A DNA stretch of 64,000 nucleotides from Aureispira sp. CCB-QB1 (GTDB taxonomy: Bacteria; Bacteroidota; Bacteroidia; Chitinophagales; Saprospiraceae): assembly GCA_945870185.1 (NCBI GenBank), contig CAMBRK010000005.1, positions 1-64,000 on the forward strand. The letters run 5' to 3'. Made by a program: the position numbers and the translations under genes. Position 1 is the first letter of the stretch; each line of letters opens with the position of its first letter. Positions 14,904 to 24,054 of the stretch are shown here, in pieces. A model generated the notes under the pieces. That model searched no databases. It had not been told where the DNA came from and saw only the letters and a program-made list of their open reading frames with translations.

Positions 14904-16127
14904 TTACTTTCTGAATATAGAAACTGGATCTACCTGAGCAGCTTTACGCGCGGGAAGATATCCTGCAAAGAAGGTGATGACCATGCCTACGACAGCACCT
15001 TGAATAAATTTTGACAATTCATAATCGATAGGAAAAAATCCAATGTCTCCACCGATATATACTTTTTTTAATAAAGCAACCAAAACTGCTGCCATGATCA
15101 TACCGCCTACAACACCCATAACACCGATAGAAAGTGCTTGTGTCAAAAAGATACGAATCACATCATTGCCTTTAAAACCCATCGCTTTTAAGATGGCAAT
15201 ATCATTGATCTTTTGGCTGACGGTCATATTTAAGATATTGTAAATCCCAAATCCGGCCACGATGAGTATTGTATAAGAAACAAAAGTAATTACTATTTTA
15301 CGCATTCTAAATGCCGCCATCAAGGACTCGTTGGCTTCCTTCCATCCTTCTGATTTATAACCTGTTAAAGTCGTAAGTACCGGGGCAACCTTAGCAGCCT
15401 TTTCTGGTTCTTTGACATTGACATTGATGTCTGTCACATAGGTATTATTTTCTTGGAGCAGTTGTTGCGCAGTTGTTATGTTGATATAAGATTTTGTTTT
15501 GTCGATAACGCTATTATTTGTCTTAAAGATGGCAGCCACTTTCAGATTTCGATTGACCCCTTTGGATGAGGTAATATTGATATTATCATTGATTTTAAGA
15601 CTTAGTTTTTCAGCTAATCCACTTCCTATGGCGATAGCATTCGTATTTCCTTGCATTTTATCAAAATCACCTTCTACAATCGTCGATTTGATATTGAACA
15701 TCATATCTGCTTCAGATGGAATGACACCTATAGCCATACCAGCTATTTGGGTTTTTCCCACATTATAAAAGATGGTGGCCGATACTTGTGGTGTGACGAT
15801 GGTGACATCTTGATTCTTTTTGATCAAAGCAACAACCTCATTTGGATTGATGATGGTATTGCTAGCAGGGACTACTTTGGGATTGATAATGACTGAAGTT
15901 GCACCATCAGTTTGGTATAATGGTTTACTAATAATATCATCTTTATAGACTCTGATATGAGCTGTACTTTTAAATATAGACTCACTTGATGTACTGTCAA
16001 ATCCTACCAACATGCTATTCATAAATATGTAAATAGACATACCCAACAATACGCCCATGACCGCAACCATGGTGAGTTTTTTATTGGTGATCAAATAAGT
16101 GGTGGCGATATCTGTATTGATATTCAT
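14904..16127 (-). CDS. FtsX-like permease of a MacB/LolC-type transporter
   Basis: Membrane subunit with an N-terminal helix (about 18-40), a large periplasmic MacB-type core domain (about 45-270) and three C-terminal helices (about 280-300, 330-355, 375-395). The stretch NDIAILKAMGFKGNDVIRIF matches the conserved cytoplasmic coupling region of FtsX-family permeases, and PARKAAQVDPVSIFRK is the usual C-terminal motif. It ends where the ATPase partner operon continues, after repeat R2, and starts 2 bases from the adaptor gene stop. It probably works mechanically to move a substrate through the adaptor and TolC-type duct. Confidence 0.88.
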   Translation of the reverse strand: MNINTDIATTYLITNKKLTMVAVMGVLLGMSIYIFMNSMLVGFDSTSSESIFKSTAHIRVYKDDIISKPLYQTDGATSVIINPKVVPASNTIINPNEVVALIKKNQDVTIVTPQVSATIFYNVGKTQIAGMAIGVIPSEADMMFNIKSTIVEGDFDKMQGNTNAIAIGSGLAEKLSLKINDNINITSSKGVNRNLKVAAIFKTNNSVIDKTKSYINITTAQQLLQENNTYVTDINVNVKEPEKAAKVAPVLTTLTGYKSEGWKEANESLMAAFRMRKIVITFVSYTILIVAGFGIYNILNMTVSQKINDIAILKAMGFKGNDVIRIFLTQALSIGVMGVVGGMIMAAVLVALLKKVYIGGDIGFFPIDYELSKFIQGAVVGMVITFFAGYLPARKAAQVDPVSIFRK

Positions 16128-16129
16128 GA

Positions 16130-17233
16130 TTATGGTTTTAATGGGGCTAAAACATCATCGGCTGCAATACCTTCCAATACTTCTACATAGTCGGTGGATA
16201 CGATTCCTGTTTTGATGATAATTGCACTGTCTTGACCTTTGAGCAAAACTGTATTGCCGTAACCCATATATTCTCTGGGGATCAGCATGGCATTTTTCTT
16301 TTCACCTACCAAAATATTGCCCTCTAGTGGTGTCCCAAAAATATTGGAAGCAGCAGGCAATGTATCCGTCAGGAGTATCTTACATACGAATGATTGACTG
16401 GCGCTATCAAAGGCGGTCAATATTTCATTAACTTTACCAGTGTAGGTTTTGGTCTTATCGGTATTAAGTTGGATTTTGGTTTCCTGACCGATTTTGACAC
16501 GATGTATACTACCTTCATCTATGGTCAGAACGATCTCTAGTTTATTTGGGTTGGCCACCATGGCGATGATGTCTCCCTTACGCACATAATCGCCCGTGCT
16601 CTTAAACTTTTTAATAATCGTGCCATCATTGATGACAGTGATTTTATTGTAGCTTTGTAAGACTTGATTATTTTTAAATTGGCCTTGGGTGACAATTTTT
16701 TGTTGTTTGGCTTGTTGCAAAAGCAAATCGTATTGTTTTTTAAGTGCATTGAGATTGGACAGAGCATTTTCAGCGGCCAATTTTGCATTTTCATATTCGA
16801 CTTTGGCTATACTTTCTGTTTTTTGCAGTCGTTCATATCGATCTGCCTGCACTTTGTCTTGCTGATACTTAGCTTCCGCAAATGAGATGTTTTGTTTGAG
16901 TTGAAGCAATGCAGGAGCGTTGGCACTCAGATTTTCATTGGTAATAACGAGCTGATCTAAGGATGTGCTTGTATTGATGACATTCGATTGATTGTCAATG
17001 GTCGCAATGACACTGCCCTTTTTTACAGCTGTCCCGATGTCATAGTTGACATTCAGTATGATGCCATCCGTTTGTGCAGTGAGATTGTAGCTATCGTCCC
17101 ACTCTATCTGACCCGGTGCAAATACCCATTCCCGAATGTCTTGAACCACAGGTTTCACACCGATGGTTTCTTTATTATTACAGCTAAATAAAAATGCTGT
17201 ACTGATTAGTACAAAAATATATTTTGATGACAT
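16130..17233 (-). CDS. MacA/AcrA-type periplasmic adaptor lipoprotein
   Basis: Lipoprotein with signal peptide and lipobox ending at Cys18 (AFLFSC). The fold order is lipoyl half (TAQTDGIILNVNYDIGTAVK), helical hairpin (about 95-190), second lipoyl half (GTIIKKFKSTGDYVRKGDI), beta-barrel and membrane-proximal domain. Together with the FtsX permease, the LolD-type ATPase and the TolC-type protein it forms a MacAB-TolC-like tripartite pump. Tight spacing on both sides (2 and 21 bases) supports one transcript. The substrate is unknown. Confidence 0.88.
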   Translation of the reverse strand: MSSKYIFVLISTAFLFSCNNKETIGVKPVVQDIREWVFAPGQIEWDDSYNLTAQTDGIILNVNYDIGTAVKKGSVIATIDNQSNVINTSTSLDQLVITNENLSANAPALLQLKQNISFAEAKYQQDKVQADRYERLQKTESIAKVEYENAKLAAENALSNLNALKKQYDLLLQQAKQQKIVTQGQFKNNQVLQSYNKITVINDGTIIKKFKSTGDYVRKGDIIAMVANPNKLEIVLTIDEGSIHRVKIGQETKIQLNTDKTKTYTGKVNEILTAFDSASQSFVCKILLTDTLPAASNIFGTPLEGNILVGEKKNAMLIPREYMGYGNTVLLKGQDSAIIIKTGIVSTDYVEVLEGIAADDVLAPLKP

Positions 17234-17254
17234 AATCTGCTGTTTATGAATTGA

Positions 17255-18595
17255 TTAATATTGGTTATGGATGATGATTTTATGTTTTGCAAAGGCGATG
17301 TTGGCCAATGCTACCACTACATTCAGTTGACTATTGAGCATATCATTTTGGGAAGTCAATAATCTGTCTAATGGCAAAATGTTTTCGTTATACTGGTTTA
17401 GATATTTCTGATAAGTATCTTCTTTTAGATCAGCGATGGACTTAAAATTGGACCATTGTTTTTGTGCTTTTTCGTATTCTAAAGCCAGTTGTTGGTCTTT
17501 GTTTTTTGTTTCGTTTTGAATATGGAGTTCGTTATTTGCAAGGGTTTGCAACTGGTATTTTTTGTTTTTGATGGACGAAAGTCGCTGCACCGTGGGCAAG
17601 TCCCAACCAATTTTCAGCCCAATAAAGTTGTAATGTATCCCTGTGGAATTATTGGCAAAAAAGAAATCATTGCTCAGATTTTGCCAATTGAGTGAGGAAG
17701 TAAATGAAAGTGTGGGATAATATTGATGCTGGAGTATTTTGATATCTTGGTGCAACATTTTGGACTGCAACATCGCATTTTTATATTGAATATTGCCCGA
17801 AGTTGGGTTAGGTACATTGTCCAGAACATAGCTATTCAAATTTTCTTCCACCATAGGATTCCATTTATTTTCCAGAAAAAGTGAAAGTATATTTTCCTGA
17901 AGACTAATGTTGTATTCCAACTGTTGCAACTTATCTTGCAGGGCGATCAGATTGACTTCCGCTTCGTTGACATCTTGTTTTCTGATGACCCCTTCTTTAA
18001 ATCGATCATTGACTTTAGCTTTGATTTGTGAGGCAATTTCGATATTTTGGGTCAATACTTTTTGTTGATTTTTGAGCGATACAATATTATAATATGTTGC
18101 ATTGACACTTTCGTAGAGGGTCTTTTCATTCAACAGGTTTTGACTTTCCGTCAGTTCCTGATTGATTTTAGCTGACTTTATTTGCGAAATTGCGGATAGG
18201 TTGAAGATGTCAAACTGTGGCTGTAGCGATAGTAAAGCATTGTATTGTTGTCCAAAAGTGACTTCTCGGAATGTGCCAGCCGGACCACCAAAAATCTCCG
18301 CAGGTATGAAGTTGTTTTGCAATCTTGTATTGTCCAGCATAGTAAAAGTAACAGGTAGCCGTGGATTGATGACGTTGCCTATTGCTGTTTTGCGGGCCAA
18401 CTCAGCTAGTTTCGATTGAATTGCTGCATTTTTAAATGCGGTGTTGCTTTGTTTGACATCTTTCCATACTTCTCCCAGAGATGCATAATTTTTCACATCT
18501 TGTGACACTCCAATAGTTAGGACACAAAATGTAAAAGCAAACAGCGAGAAGGATTTATAAAAATAAGATTTATATATCATATTATCATTTAGCAT
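17255..18595 (-). CDS. TolC-family outer membrane factor of the efflux operon
   Basis: Outer membrane efflux protein of 446 residues with a signal peptide (SFSLFAFTFCVLTIGVSQ) and two helical repeats containing the usual alternating Q/L/N-rich helices. The ATG at 18595 lies inside the end of the tetR gene (11-base overlap); a second ATG five codons later is also possible. Second gene of the minus-strand efflux operon, followed 21 bases later by the adaptor gene. Confidence 0.87.
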   Translation of the reverse strand: MLNDNMIYKSYFYKSFSLFAFTFCVLTIGVSQDVKNYASLGEVWKDVKQSNTAFKNAAIQSKLAELARKTAIGNVINPRLPVTFTMLDNTRLQNNFIPAEIFGGPAGTFREVTFGQQYNALLSLQPQFDIFNLSAISQIKSAKINQELTESQNLLNEKTLYESVNATYYNIVSLKNQQKVLTQNIEIASQIKAKVNDRFKEGVIRKQDVNEAEVNLIALQDKLQQLEYNISLQENILSLFLENKWNPMVEENLNSYVLDNVPNPTSGNIQYKNAMLQSKMLHQDIKILQHQYYPTLSFTSSLNWQNLSNDFFFANNSTGIHYNFIGLKIGWDLPTVQRLSSIKNKKYQLQTLANNELHIQNETKNKDQQLALEYEKAQKQWSNFKSIADLKEDTYQKYLNQYNENILPLDRLLTSQNDMLNSQLNVVVALANIAFAKHKIIIHNQY

Positions 18596-19175
18596 TTTGA
18601 GTAACTAATGTAAAAAAGTCTTCGATCATTTGGTTGCCTTCTTTGACCAGGTCAAAAGAAAATCTGAGTGTTTTCCACTTAAACATGGTCAATCTGAATC
18701 CACCCATAAGGAAATGGATTAATGTTTCCTGAGGTAGCACAGATTGCATCTTTCCTTGAGTAATATATTGACTGATCAGTTCATTGATGATTTGTATTTT
18801 GTACAAAAACATCTTGATGATCTGATTGCGCATACCTTCACTTTCGTCAATAAGTCCATCGGAAAGTACCACGATGACAAAATGCGGATTTTCCTTAAAA
18901 TATCGGAATTGTGAATCAAATATCTGAACCAATTTAGTCTTGGCATCCACATCTTGGGCGAGAATGGGTTCGAATCTTTCCTGAATATTTTGATACAAAT
19001 GCTCCAACATGAGCACAAGAATATCATCTTTACTTTTGAAGTGGCGATACAATGCGCTCTCTACAAATCCCATTTCTGCTGCCAAAGTCTTGACTGTGAG
19101 ACCAGACAATCCTTTACTAGCGAGAAGCTTTCCTGCTGCTTGGATGATTTCTAATTGGCGTTCTGTGATGTTCAT
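18585..19175 (-). CDS. TetR-family repressor of the efflux operon
   Basis: A 196-residue TetR protein. The HTH is LTVKTLAAEMGFVESALYRHFKSKDDIL near residues 25-55 (two adjoining motifs), followed by an all-helical ligand-binding domain. It is the first gene of the efflux operon and overlaps the TolC-type gene by 11 bases. A near-perfect palindrome (19185-19204) lies 10-30 bases upstream of its start, where bound repressor would block transcription, so autoregulation of the whole operon is likely. The inducer is presumably a pump substrate. Confidence 0.87.
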   Translation of the reverse strand: MNITERQLEIIQAAGKLLASKGLSGLTVKTLAAEMGFVESALYRHFKSKDDILVLMLEHLYQNIQERFEPILAQDVDAKTKLVQIFDSQFRYFKENPHFVIVVLSDGLIDESEGMRNQIIKMFLYKIQIINELISQYITQGKMQSVLPQETLIHFLMGGFRLTMFKWKTLRFSFDLVKEGNQMIEDFFTLVTQNAK

Positions 19176-19184
19176 AAATAGTAT

Positions 19185-19204
19185 GTGAGTGAATATTCAC
19201 ACAC
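19185..19204. promoter_or_regulatory. Palindromic TetR operator
   Basis: GTGAATATTCAC (19189-19200) is a perfect 12-base palindrome. It extends to GTGAG...CACAC with one mismatched pair, giving 20 bases with dyad symmetry centred on AATATT. It sits immediately upstream of the TetR start codon. Its length and symmetry fit a TetR dimer site. Confidence 0.72.
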
Positions 19205-19391
19205 TATAAACTGTTTCTTTTTAAGAAAGTTGCATTGAAATAGGATTATTAAAATATATTTCACAATTTTATTCTAAATCTAAACATTATTGAATAACAT
19301 AAACTTATTTAATTTGCGTGTTTTTTACTAAATGTTACTTCTTATAATTAAGAAAAACTTGTGGCTATTTCATAGAATAACAACTCACTCA

Positions 19392-20291
19392 TCAATTTAA
19401 GTTTCTATATTCCAAAGGCGTTTGCCCAGTCTTTTGTTTAAATAGTTTATTAAAATATTGAGGATATTCAAATCCTAAACTATATGCTATTTCATTGATG
19501 TTTTTTTCTGTATTGATCAAATAATTTTTTGCTTCTTCGATAAGGTAAAAGTGAATGTGTTCTTGTGCATTTTTGCCTGTTTCTTTTTTTAATAAATCAC
19601 TCAAATAGCTTGGTGATAAATTAACATGGTTAGCTAAAAACTTCACCGTAGGTAAGCCTTGTTCTTTAATTTTAGCATTGGCAAAGTATTCGGTCAAAAC
19701 GCTTTCAATCTGTGAAATAATGGATTTGTTGCTTTGGCTTCTCGTGATCATTTGTCTGCCATAAAACCTGGAACAATAATTCAATAACAATTCTATGGAT
19801 GATACAATGATGTATTGGCTATGCACATCAATATTTTCTTGCAATTCAGCTTGAATTTTTTGTACACATTCATATAATATTCCTTTTTCTTTATCTGAAA
19901 GATGGAGCGCTTCTGAAACTTCATAATTGAAAAAAGTGTAGTCTTTTATTTTATTATTTAAAGTGGTTGCTCTAATCAAATCCGGGTGAAAAAACAATCC
20001 CCAACCCATTTTATCTTCCCTTTCTACTACCTCATTATCCATTTCTATGGTTTGGTTTGGGGAGATACAAATTAAATTTCCATCTTGAAAATCTATGGCT
20101 TTTCGGCCGTACCTCATGTTATTTTTGCAATAGTTTTTAAACATGATGGAATAAAAATCGGTGGTGACTTTTGAATATTCCTCCACGTTTTCGGTCACTT
20201 TACTAAAATCCAAAACAGCAACCAATGGATGATGGCTATGTCCTAAATTAAATACATTATGTAGGTCTGCGATTGTTTTTAATTGGATCAT
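19392..20291 (-). CDS. AraC-family transcriptional regulator
   Basis: The 299-residue protein has an N-terminal sensing domain (about 1-175, with a cupin-like pattern LICISPNQTIEM) and a C-terminal AraC DNA-binding domain with two HTHs: VKFLANHVNLSPSYLSDLLK, and then INEIAYSLGFEYPQYFNKLF with the typical ending KQKTGQTPLEYR. It lies at the end of the HchA, SDR and membrane-protein gene row on the same strand, with a 154-base gap that could hold its own promoter. Likely regulator of that cluster, sensing a small molecule or stress. Confidence 0.85.
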   Translation of the reverse strand: MIQLKTIADLHNVFNLGHSHHPLVAVLDFSKVTENVEEYSKVTTDFYSIMFKNYCKNNMRYGRKAIDFQDGNLICISPNQTIEMDNEVVEREDKMGWGLFFHPDLIRATTLNNKIKDYTFFNYEVSEALHLSDKEKGILYECVQKIQAELQENIDVHSQYIIVSSIELLLNYCSRFYGRQMITRSQSNKSIISQIESVLTEYFANAKIKEQGLPTVKFLANHVNLSPSYLSDLLKKETGKNAQEHIHFYLIEEAKNYLINTEKNINEIAYSLGFEYPQYFNKLFKQKTGQTPLEYRNLN

Positions 20292-20445
20292 AAGGTTATT
20301 AAGATAATGCTAAAAAATCTTCCAAGATACTTTTTCTTTCCTTAGTAGCTGTCAATTTTCACAAGGATATTGAAGAGTTTTAATTATAAATGTATTGTAA
20401 ATATCTGTAAAGCTAATATTTTTTTAATAAAATTGATCTAGATTT

Positions 20446-20943
20446 TTAATTAACATTTATGAGTTGATTTAAATATTCCAAATAAATATGACCACGTCTT
20501 TCTGCAAAAAAATCTAAAGACAAAACAATACTGGCTTGGATAAACAAACCCAGTCCGATACCTCTCCAAATTGTATCATACATAGAACTGTACATCAATA
20601 CAATGCCTAAAATGATTAATGCTATTTCTACGTATCTGTAAATAACAAAATTGCTCAAAACTTTTTCCATGCGTGGAATTTCGATGGTTTTTATACTTTG
20701 TGGCGCATGCTGAATATAGGATTCAACACGTGCGATATCCTTTTGACTTCTCGTAACTATGGTGTACCCTACCACAAATTCGAGCAAAGCAACTACAATA
20801 AAAGGTATGGCAACGCCTTTCCAAAAAGAAGTCTTCAATCCAAAAATGAAATAGAGAGCCATTGCCAAAGCAACGACTCCTACCATCATAAATATATAGC
20901 TCTCGGCTTTCTCGCCATTAAAATATCTTAAAATCGGGTTCAT
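20446..20943 (-). CDS. Uncharacterised four-helix membrane protein
   Basis: About 165 residues from the ATG at 20943 (MNPILRYF). Longer in-frame readings run into the SDR gene and look like non-coding extension. Four hydrophobic segments (about 18-35, 40-60, 103-122, 124-143) are joined by a charged loop (RSQKDIARVESYIQHAPQSI), and the C-terminus (FAERRGHIYLEYLNQLI) is polar. I do not recognise a family. It starts 13 bases after the SDR stop, so it is probably cotranscribed with SDR and HchA. It could be a membrane partner or a signal protein in the stress response. Confidence 0.65.
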   Translation of the reverse strand: MNPILRYFNGEKAESYIFMMVGVVALAMALYFIFGLKTSFWKGVAIPFIVVALLEFVVGYTIVTRSQKDIARVESYIQHAPQSIKTIEIPRMEKVLSNFVIYRYVEIALIILGIVLMYSSMYDTIWRGIGLGLFIQASIVLSLDFFAERRGHIYLEYLNQLINVN

Positions 20944-20956
20944 ATTGATGTGGTTT

Positions 20957-21772
20957 TTAAAGTCCAAATTGGGATTTAATACCACCGATAAAAGTCGCAT
21001 CATCATATTGCTGGCGATTTTCGATGAGCATTTTAGCGTCTTCACCTGCTGTATATCGCAATTGGTTTTTACCATCTGTAGCAGCTTCAAATATTACTTC
21101 TGCCACAACACTGGCTGGAGAAGCATTTGCCGCCATGGTTGGCATAGCTGTCATCAAAGCAGCTACAATTTTCTGGTATTCGACCATATTTTCGTCATTA
21201 CTAAAATCAAATGACCTGCCACCAAAATCAGTTGCTATCATACCTGGCTCCACAATTTTCACTTGACCGCCAAATTGCGCTACTTCGTAGTTGAGTGATT
21301 CAGAGATACCTTCTACGGCAAATTTTGTTCCGTGGTACAACGAACCCAAAGGAAAGGTCATTTTGCCTCCAATAGATGAAATATTGATAATCATCCCTTT
21401 TTTATTTTGTCTAAAATGTGGCAATAACGCCTTAGTGACATCTAAAAGACCGATCACATTGGTATTGAATTGACGTATAATTTTGTCTCTGCTAAATGCT
21501 TCCAATGGTCCATAAGCGCCATATCCTGCATTGTTCAGCAATACATCAACACTTCCAAATTTTTGAATGCCATCTTCAAAAGCTTTTTGAATAGAATCCA
21601 AATCCAAAACATCCAATTTGGCTACCAAAACATTGTCTAATTGGTTTAGCTCCGTTTCCTTTTCTGGGTTTCTCATCGTAGCGATTACATTCCAGCCTTT
21701 TAACTGAAATAACTTTGCAGTTTCTTTTCCTATGCCACTACTTGCACCTGTGATAAATATTGTATTGTTCAT
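20957..21772 (-). CDS. Short-chain dehydrogenase/reductase
   Basis: Classical SDR of 271 residues: NAD(P)-binding TGASSGIG (8-15), NNAG (80-83), catalytic Ser in INISS near 132 and YxxxK at Tyr146-Lys150. An Arg after the second strand (MRNPEK) suggests a preference for NADPH. It lies between HchA and the membrane protein with gaps of 16 and 13 bases, so one transcript is likely. The substrate cannot be read from sequence. The pairing with HchA suggests reduction of reactive aldehydes or ketones. Confidence 0.88.
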   Translation of the reverse strand: MNNTIFITGASSGIGKETAKLFQLKGWNVIATMRNPEKETELNQLDNVLVAKLDVLDLDSIQKAFEDGIQKFGSVDVLLNNAGYGAYGPLEAFSRDKIIRQFNTNVIGLLDVTKALLPHFRQNKKGMIINISSIGGKMTFPLGSLYHGTKFAVEGISESLNYEVAQFGGQVKIVEPGMIATDFGGRSFDFSNDENMVEYQKIVAALMTAMPTMAANASPASVVAEVIFEAATDGKNQLRYTAGEDAKMLIENRQQYDDATFIGGIKSQFGL

Positions 21773-21788
21773 TTTTTTGAATTTTAAA

Positions 21789-22643
21789 TTATGATAAATT
21801 TTCGAGTAACGATTTTACAGCTAATTTTCCAAGTTCATTTGCAGCCAAAGGACTGGCACCTGTCACTAATTTCCTATCCAAGCATACTGTTTTATCTGCT
21901 TTTGTATTCACAATATGAGCACCTAAACTTTTCAGTTTTTCACTTAATCCCCAAAGCATTTGTCCGGGTAAATATCCAATTTTAGGTGTCATCTTATCTA
22001 CAGAATCAGGAAAAACCGCCATTTTGTAGTTCTTATAAAGAAAAGGTTGTTTATCAGCCGTTGTTGCTAATAAGGAACCTGGACCATGACAAAGTGTAAT
22101 GGTGAAAAGATTATTTTCATGTGCCCATGACAATATTTTACCTACATTTTTATCTTCAGGAATTCCAAGCATTGCGCCATGTCCACCTGGAATGAATACA
22201 GCTGCAAACGATTCGGTCTCTACAATAGTCATGTTTACAAAATCTTGTAATTTTTTGGGCTGTTCAAACTCGCTTTTGAATTCCTCGTAAAACTTTTTGA
22301 CATTTTCGTCTTTTTCTGGAAATGCCCACATTTCAAAAACAACGGGCTTCCCTGTTGGTGTAACTATTTCAAAACAAAAACCTGCGCTTTTTAAATGCAT
22401 CATGGGCAATAGTGCTTCAACAGGATGGTTACCAGTAGAAAACAATTTGCCATTTTGCATTGTCATGTTTTTCTGTTCGGTAAAAATTACAAGTATTTTT
22501 GATTTTTTACCCTGGTATTTTTTATAAACAATAGACTCATAGTCTGATTTTTGTTTAGTTGCCAATTTCAAAGCAAGTTTTGAAGGGCTATAAGAGCCAT
22601 CCGATTCTAATGTAGGAGCTATACCTAATATCTTTTTAATCAA
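21789..22643 (-). CDS. hchA: HchA/Hsp31-type deglycase (DJ-1/PfpI superfamily)
   Basis: Homologue of E. coli Hsp31/HchA, a glutathione-independent glyoxalase and reported deglycase and chaperone. Length (284 against 283) and landmarks match: GKLFSTGNHPVE (with the acidic catalytic-site residue), nucleophile elbow LCHGPG with Cys185 and His186, and Asp213 in FPDSVDK. The start appears to be TTG at 22643, because an in-frame stop lies just upstream and later ATGs would cut conserved sequence. A CACCTTTG box at 22671-22678 (minus strand) resembles a minus-7 element. It heads a cluster with SDR, membrane protein and AraC genes. Confidence 0.87.
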   Translation of the reverse strand: MIKKILGIAPTLESDGSYSPSKLALKLATKQKSDYESIVYKKYQGKKSKILVIFTEQKNMTMQNGKLFSTGNHPVEALLPMMHLKSAGFCFEIVTPTGKPVVFEMWAFPEKDENVKKFYEEFKSEFEQPKKLQDFVNMTIVETESFAAVFIPGGHGAMLGIPEDKNVGKILSWAHENNLFTITLCHGPGSLLATTADKQPFLYKNYKMAVFPDSVDKMTPKIGYLPGQMLWGLSEKLKSLGAHIVNTKADKTVCLDRKLVTGASPLAANELGKLAVKSLLENLS

Positions 22644-22865
22644 TTCTTTTGAATTTTAAATTATTAAGGTGCAAAGGTGTGACTATATCTAAGAAGATTG
22701 ATAACACTTATTCGGGTAGTTTGTATTCTTTTTCGGGATTTTAGAATTCTAACCTAGAAAATACGAAAATTTAATATTCGCATAATAGCATTGATGAATT
22801 GCTGGCAAAAACTTATCATGCTTTAAAAATGCAATACCATTAAGACGATGAAAATGAACAAAACG

Positions 22866-22897
22866 TTGGTTCAACAGCAAAAATAATGCTACTTTTG
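22866..22897 (+). promoter_or_regulatory. Bacteroidota-type promoter for the GT4 gene
   Basis: TTG at 22866-22868, 21 bases, then TACTTTTG at 22890-22897 (TAnnTTTG). The start codon is 21 bases downstream. The rest of 22644-22889 shows only the HchA minus-7-like box. Confidence 0.65.
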
Positions 22898-22918
22898 TAG
22901 TTCAAATCATTTTTTGGC

Positions 22919-24022
22919 ATGCGCATAGGTGTAAATGGTCGGCTATTACTCAGTGATAAAATGGAAGGAATGCCCAGATACATTTACGAAACTACCCTGC
23001 AAATGGCCCTATCCCATCCTGATGACAGATTTATTCTTTTCTTTGACCGAAAAATAAAGGTAGATTTTGGTTTTCCTCCCAATGTGGAGTCAGTGATTGT
23101 ACCATGGCATGCCCGTCACCCGATTTTATGGTATTGGTGGTTTGAACTGATGATACCCTTATACTTGTGGTGGTACAAGATAGATGTCTTTTATTCAGGA
23201 GATGGATATATGAGTTTGCGTACCCAAACGCCAACGCTTATGGTAATCCATGATTTGGCTTATGTCCATTATCCGGAACAGATACAAGCATCATCACTTT
23301 GGCATTATAAAAGATATGTACCTCAATATATTCGGCAAGCATCGTCATTGATGACCGTATCTGATTATGTCAAAAATGATATTCACAGTAATTTTGACAT
23401 TCCATTAGAAAATATAAAAATAGCTGGAAATGCTGTAGAACATATCCCACTTTCTTTAACAGCAGAGATGACCGAATCTATTCAACAGCAGCTAGATGGA
23501 AAGCCATATTTCTTATATATAGGAGCGATCCATCCTAGGAAAAATATAATAAACCTGATCAAAGCATTTAATACATTTAATAAAGATAACAGCCATAAAC
23601 TTATCTTGGCTGGCCGTATGGCATGGAAGACCAATGAAATAAAAGAGATGATACAGTTGTCAGCAGATATTCTTCATGTGGGTATGGTGACCGAAATAGA
23701 AAAATATATCCTGATCAGAAACGCGGTCGCTGTCACCTATGTTTCTTTGTTCGAAGGATTTGGAATCCCGATATTAGAAGCTATGCGAGCTGGTACGCCA
23801 GTCATCACATCCCATGCCACCTCAATGCCTGAAGTTGCGGGTGATGCAGCGTTATTAGTAAATCCTCACGATCCAGAAGATATTGCTAAAGCTATAACAA
23901 GCTTAGCCCTAGACAAAACGCTCAGAGAGCGATTAATCAAAAAAGGGTATCCCCAATGTGATAAATTTTCGTGGAAAACATCAGGGGATATTATCTACAA
24001 AGAATTACTCAGGATTAGATGA
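22919..24022 (+). CDS. GT4-family glycosyltransferase
   Basis: A GT-B fold enzyme of 367 residues that transfers a sugar from a nucleotide-sugar donor with retention. The C-terminal half shows FLYIGAIHPRKNIINLIKAF and the EX7E-type motif SLFEGFGIPILEAM, followed by GTPVITSHATSMPEVAGDAA, a standard GT4 donor site. The N-terminal half has the GVNGRLL start and DLAYVHYPE. No neighbouring polysaccharide genes identify the product. A 32-base gap separates it from coaX, so the two may share the promoter at 22866. Confidence 0.87.
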   Translation: MRIGVNGRLLLSDKMEGMPRYIYETTLQMALSHPDDRFILFFDRKIKVDFGFPPNVESVIVPWHARHPILWYWWFELMIPLYLWWYKIDVFYSGDGYMSLRTQTPTLMVIHDLAYVHYPEQIQASSLWHYKRYVPQYIRQASSLMTVSDYVKNDIHSNFDIPLENIKIAGNAVEHIPLSLTAEMTESIQQQLDGKPYFLYIGAIHPRKNIINLIKAFNTFNKDNSHKLILAGRMAWKTNEIKEMIQLSADILHVGMVTEIEKYILIRNAVAVTYVSLFEGFGIPILEAMRAGTPVITSHATSMPEVAGDAALLVNPHDPEDIAKAITSLALDKTLRERLIKKGYPQCDKFSWKTSGDIIYKELLRIR

Positions 24023-24054
24023 TTAGATTTAAAAACCAATAACAAATAGCATAC

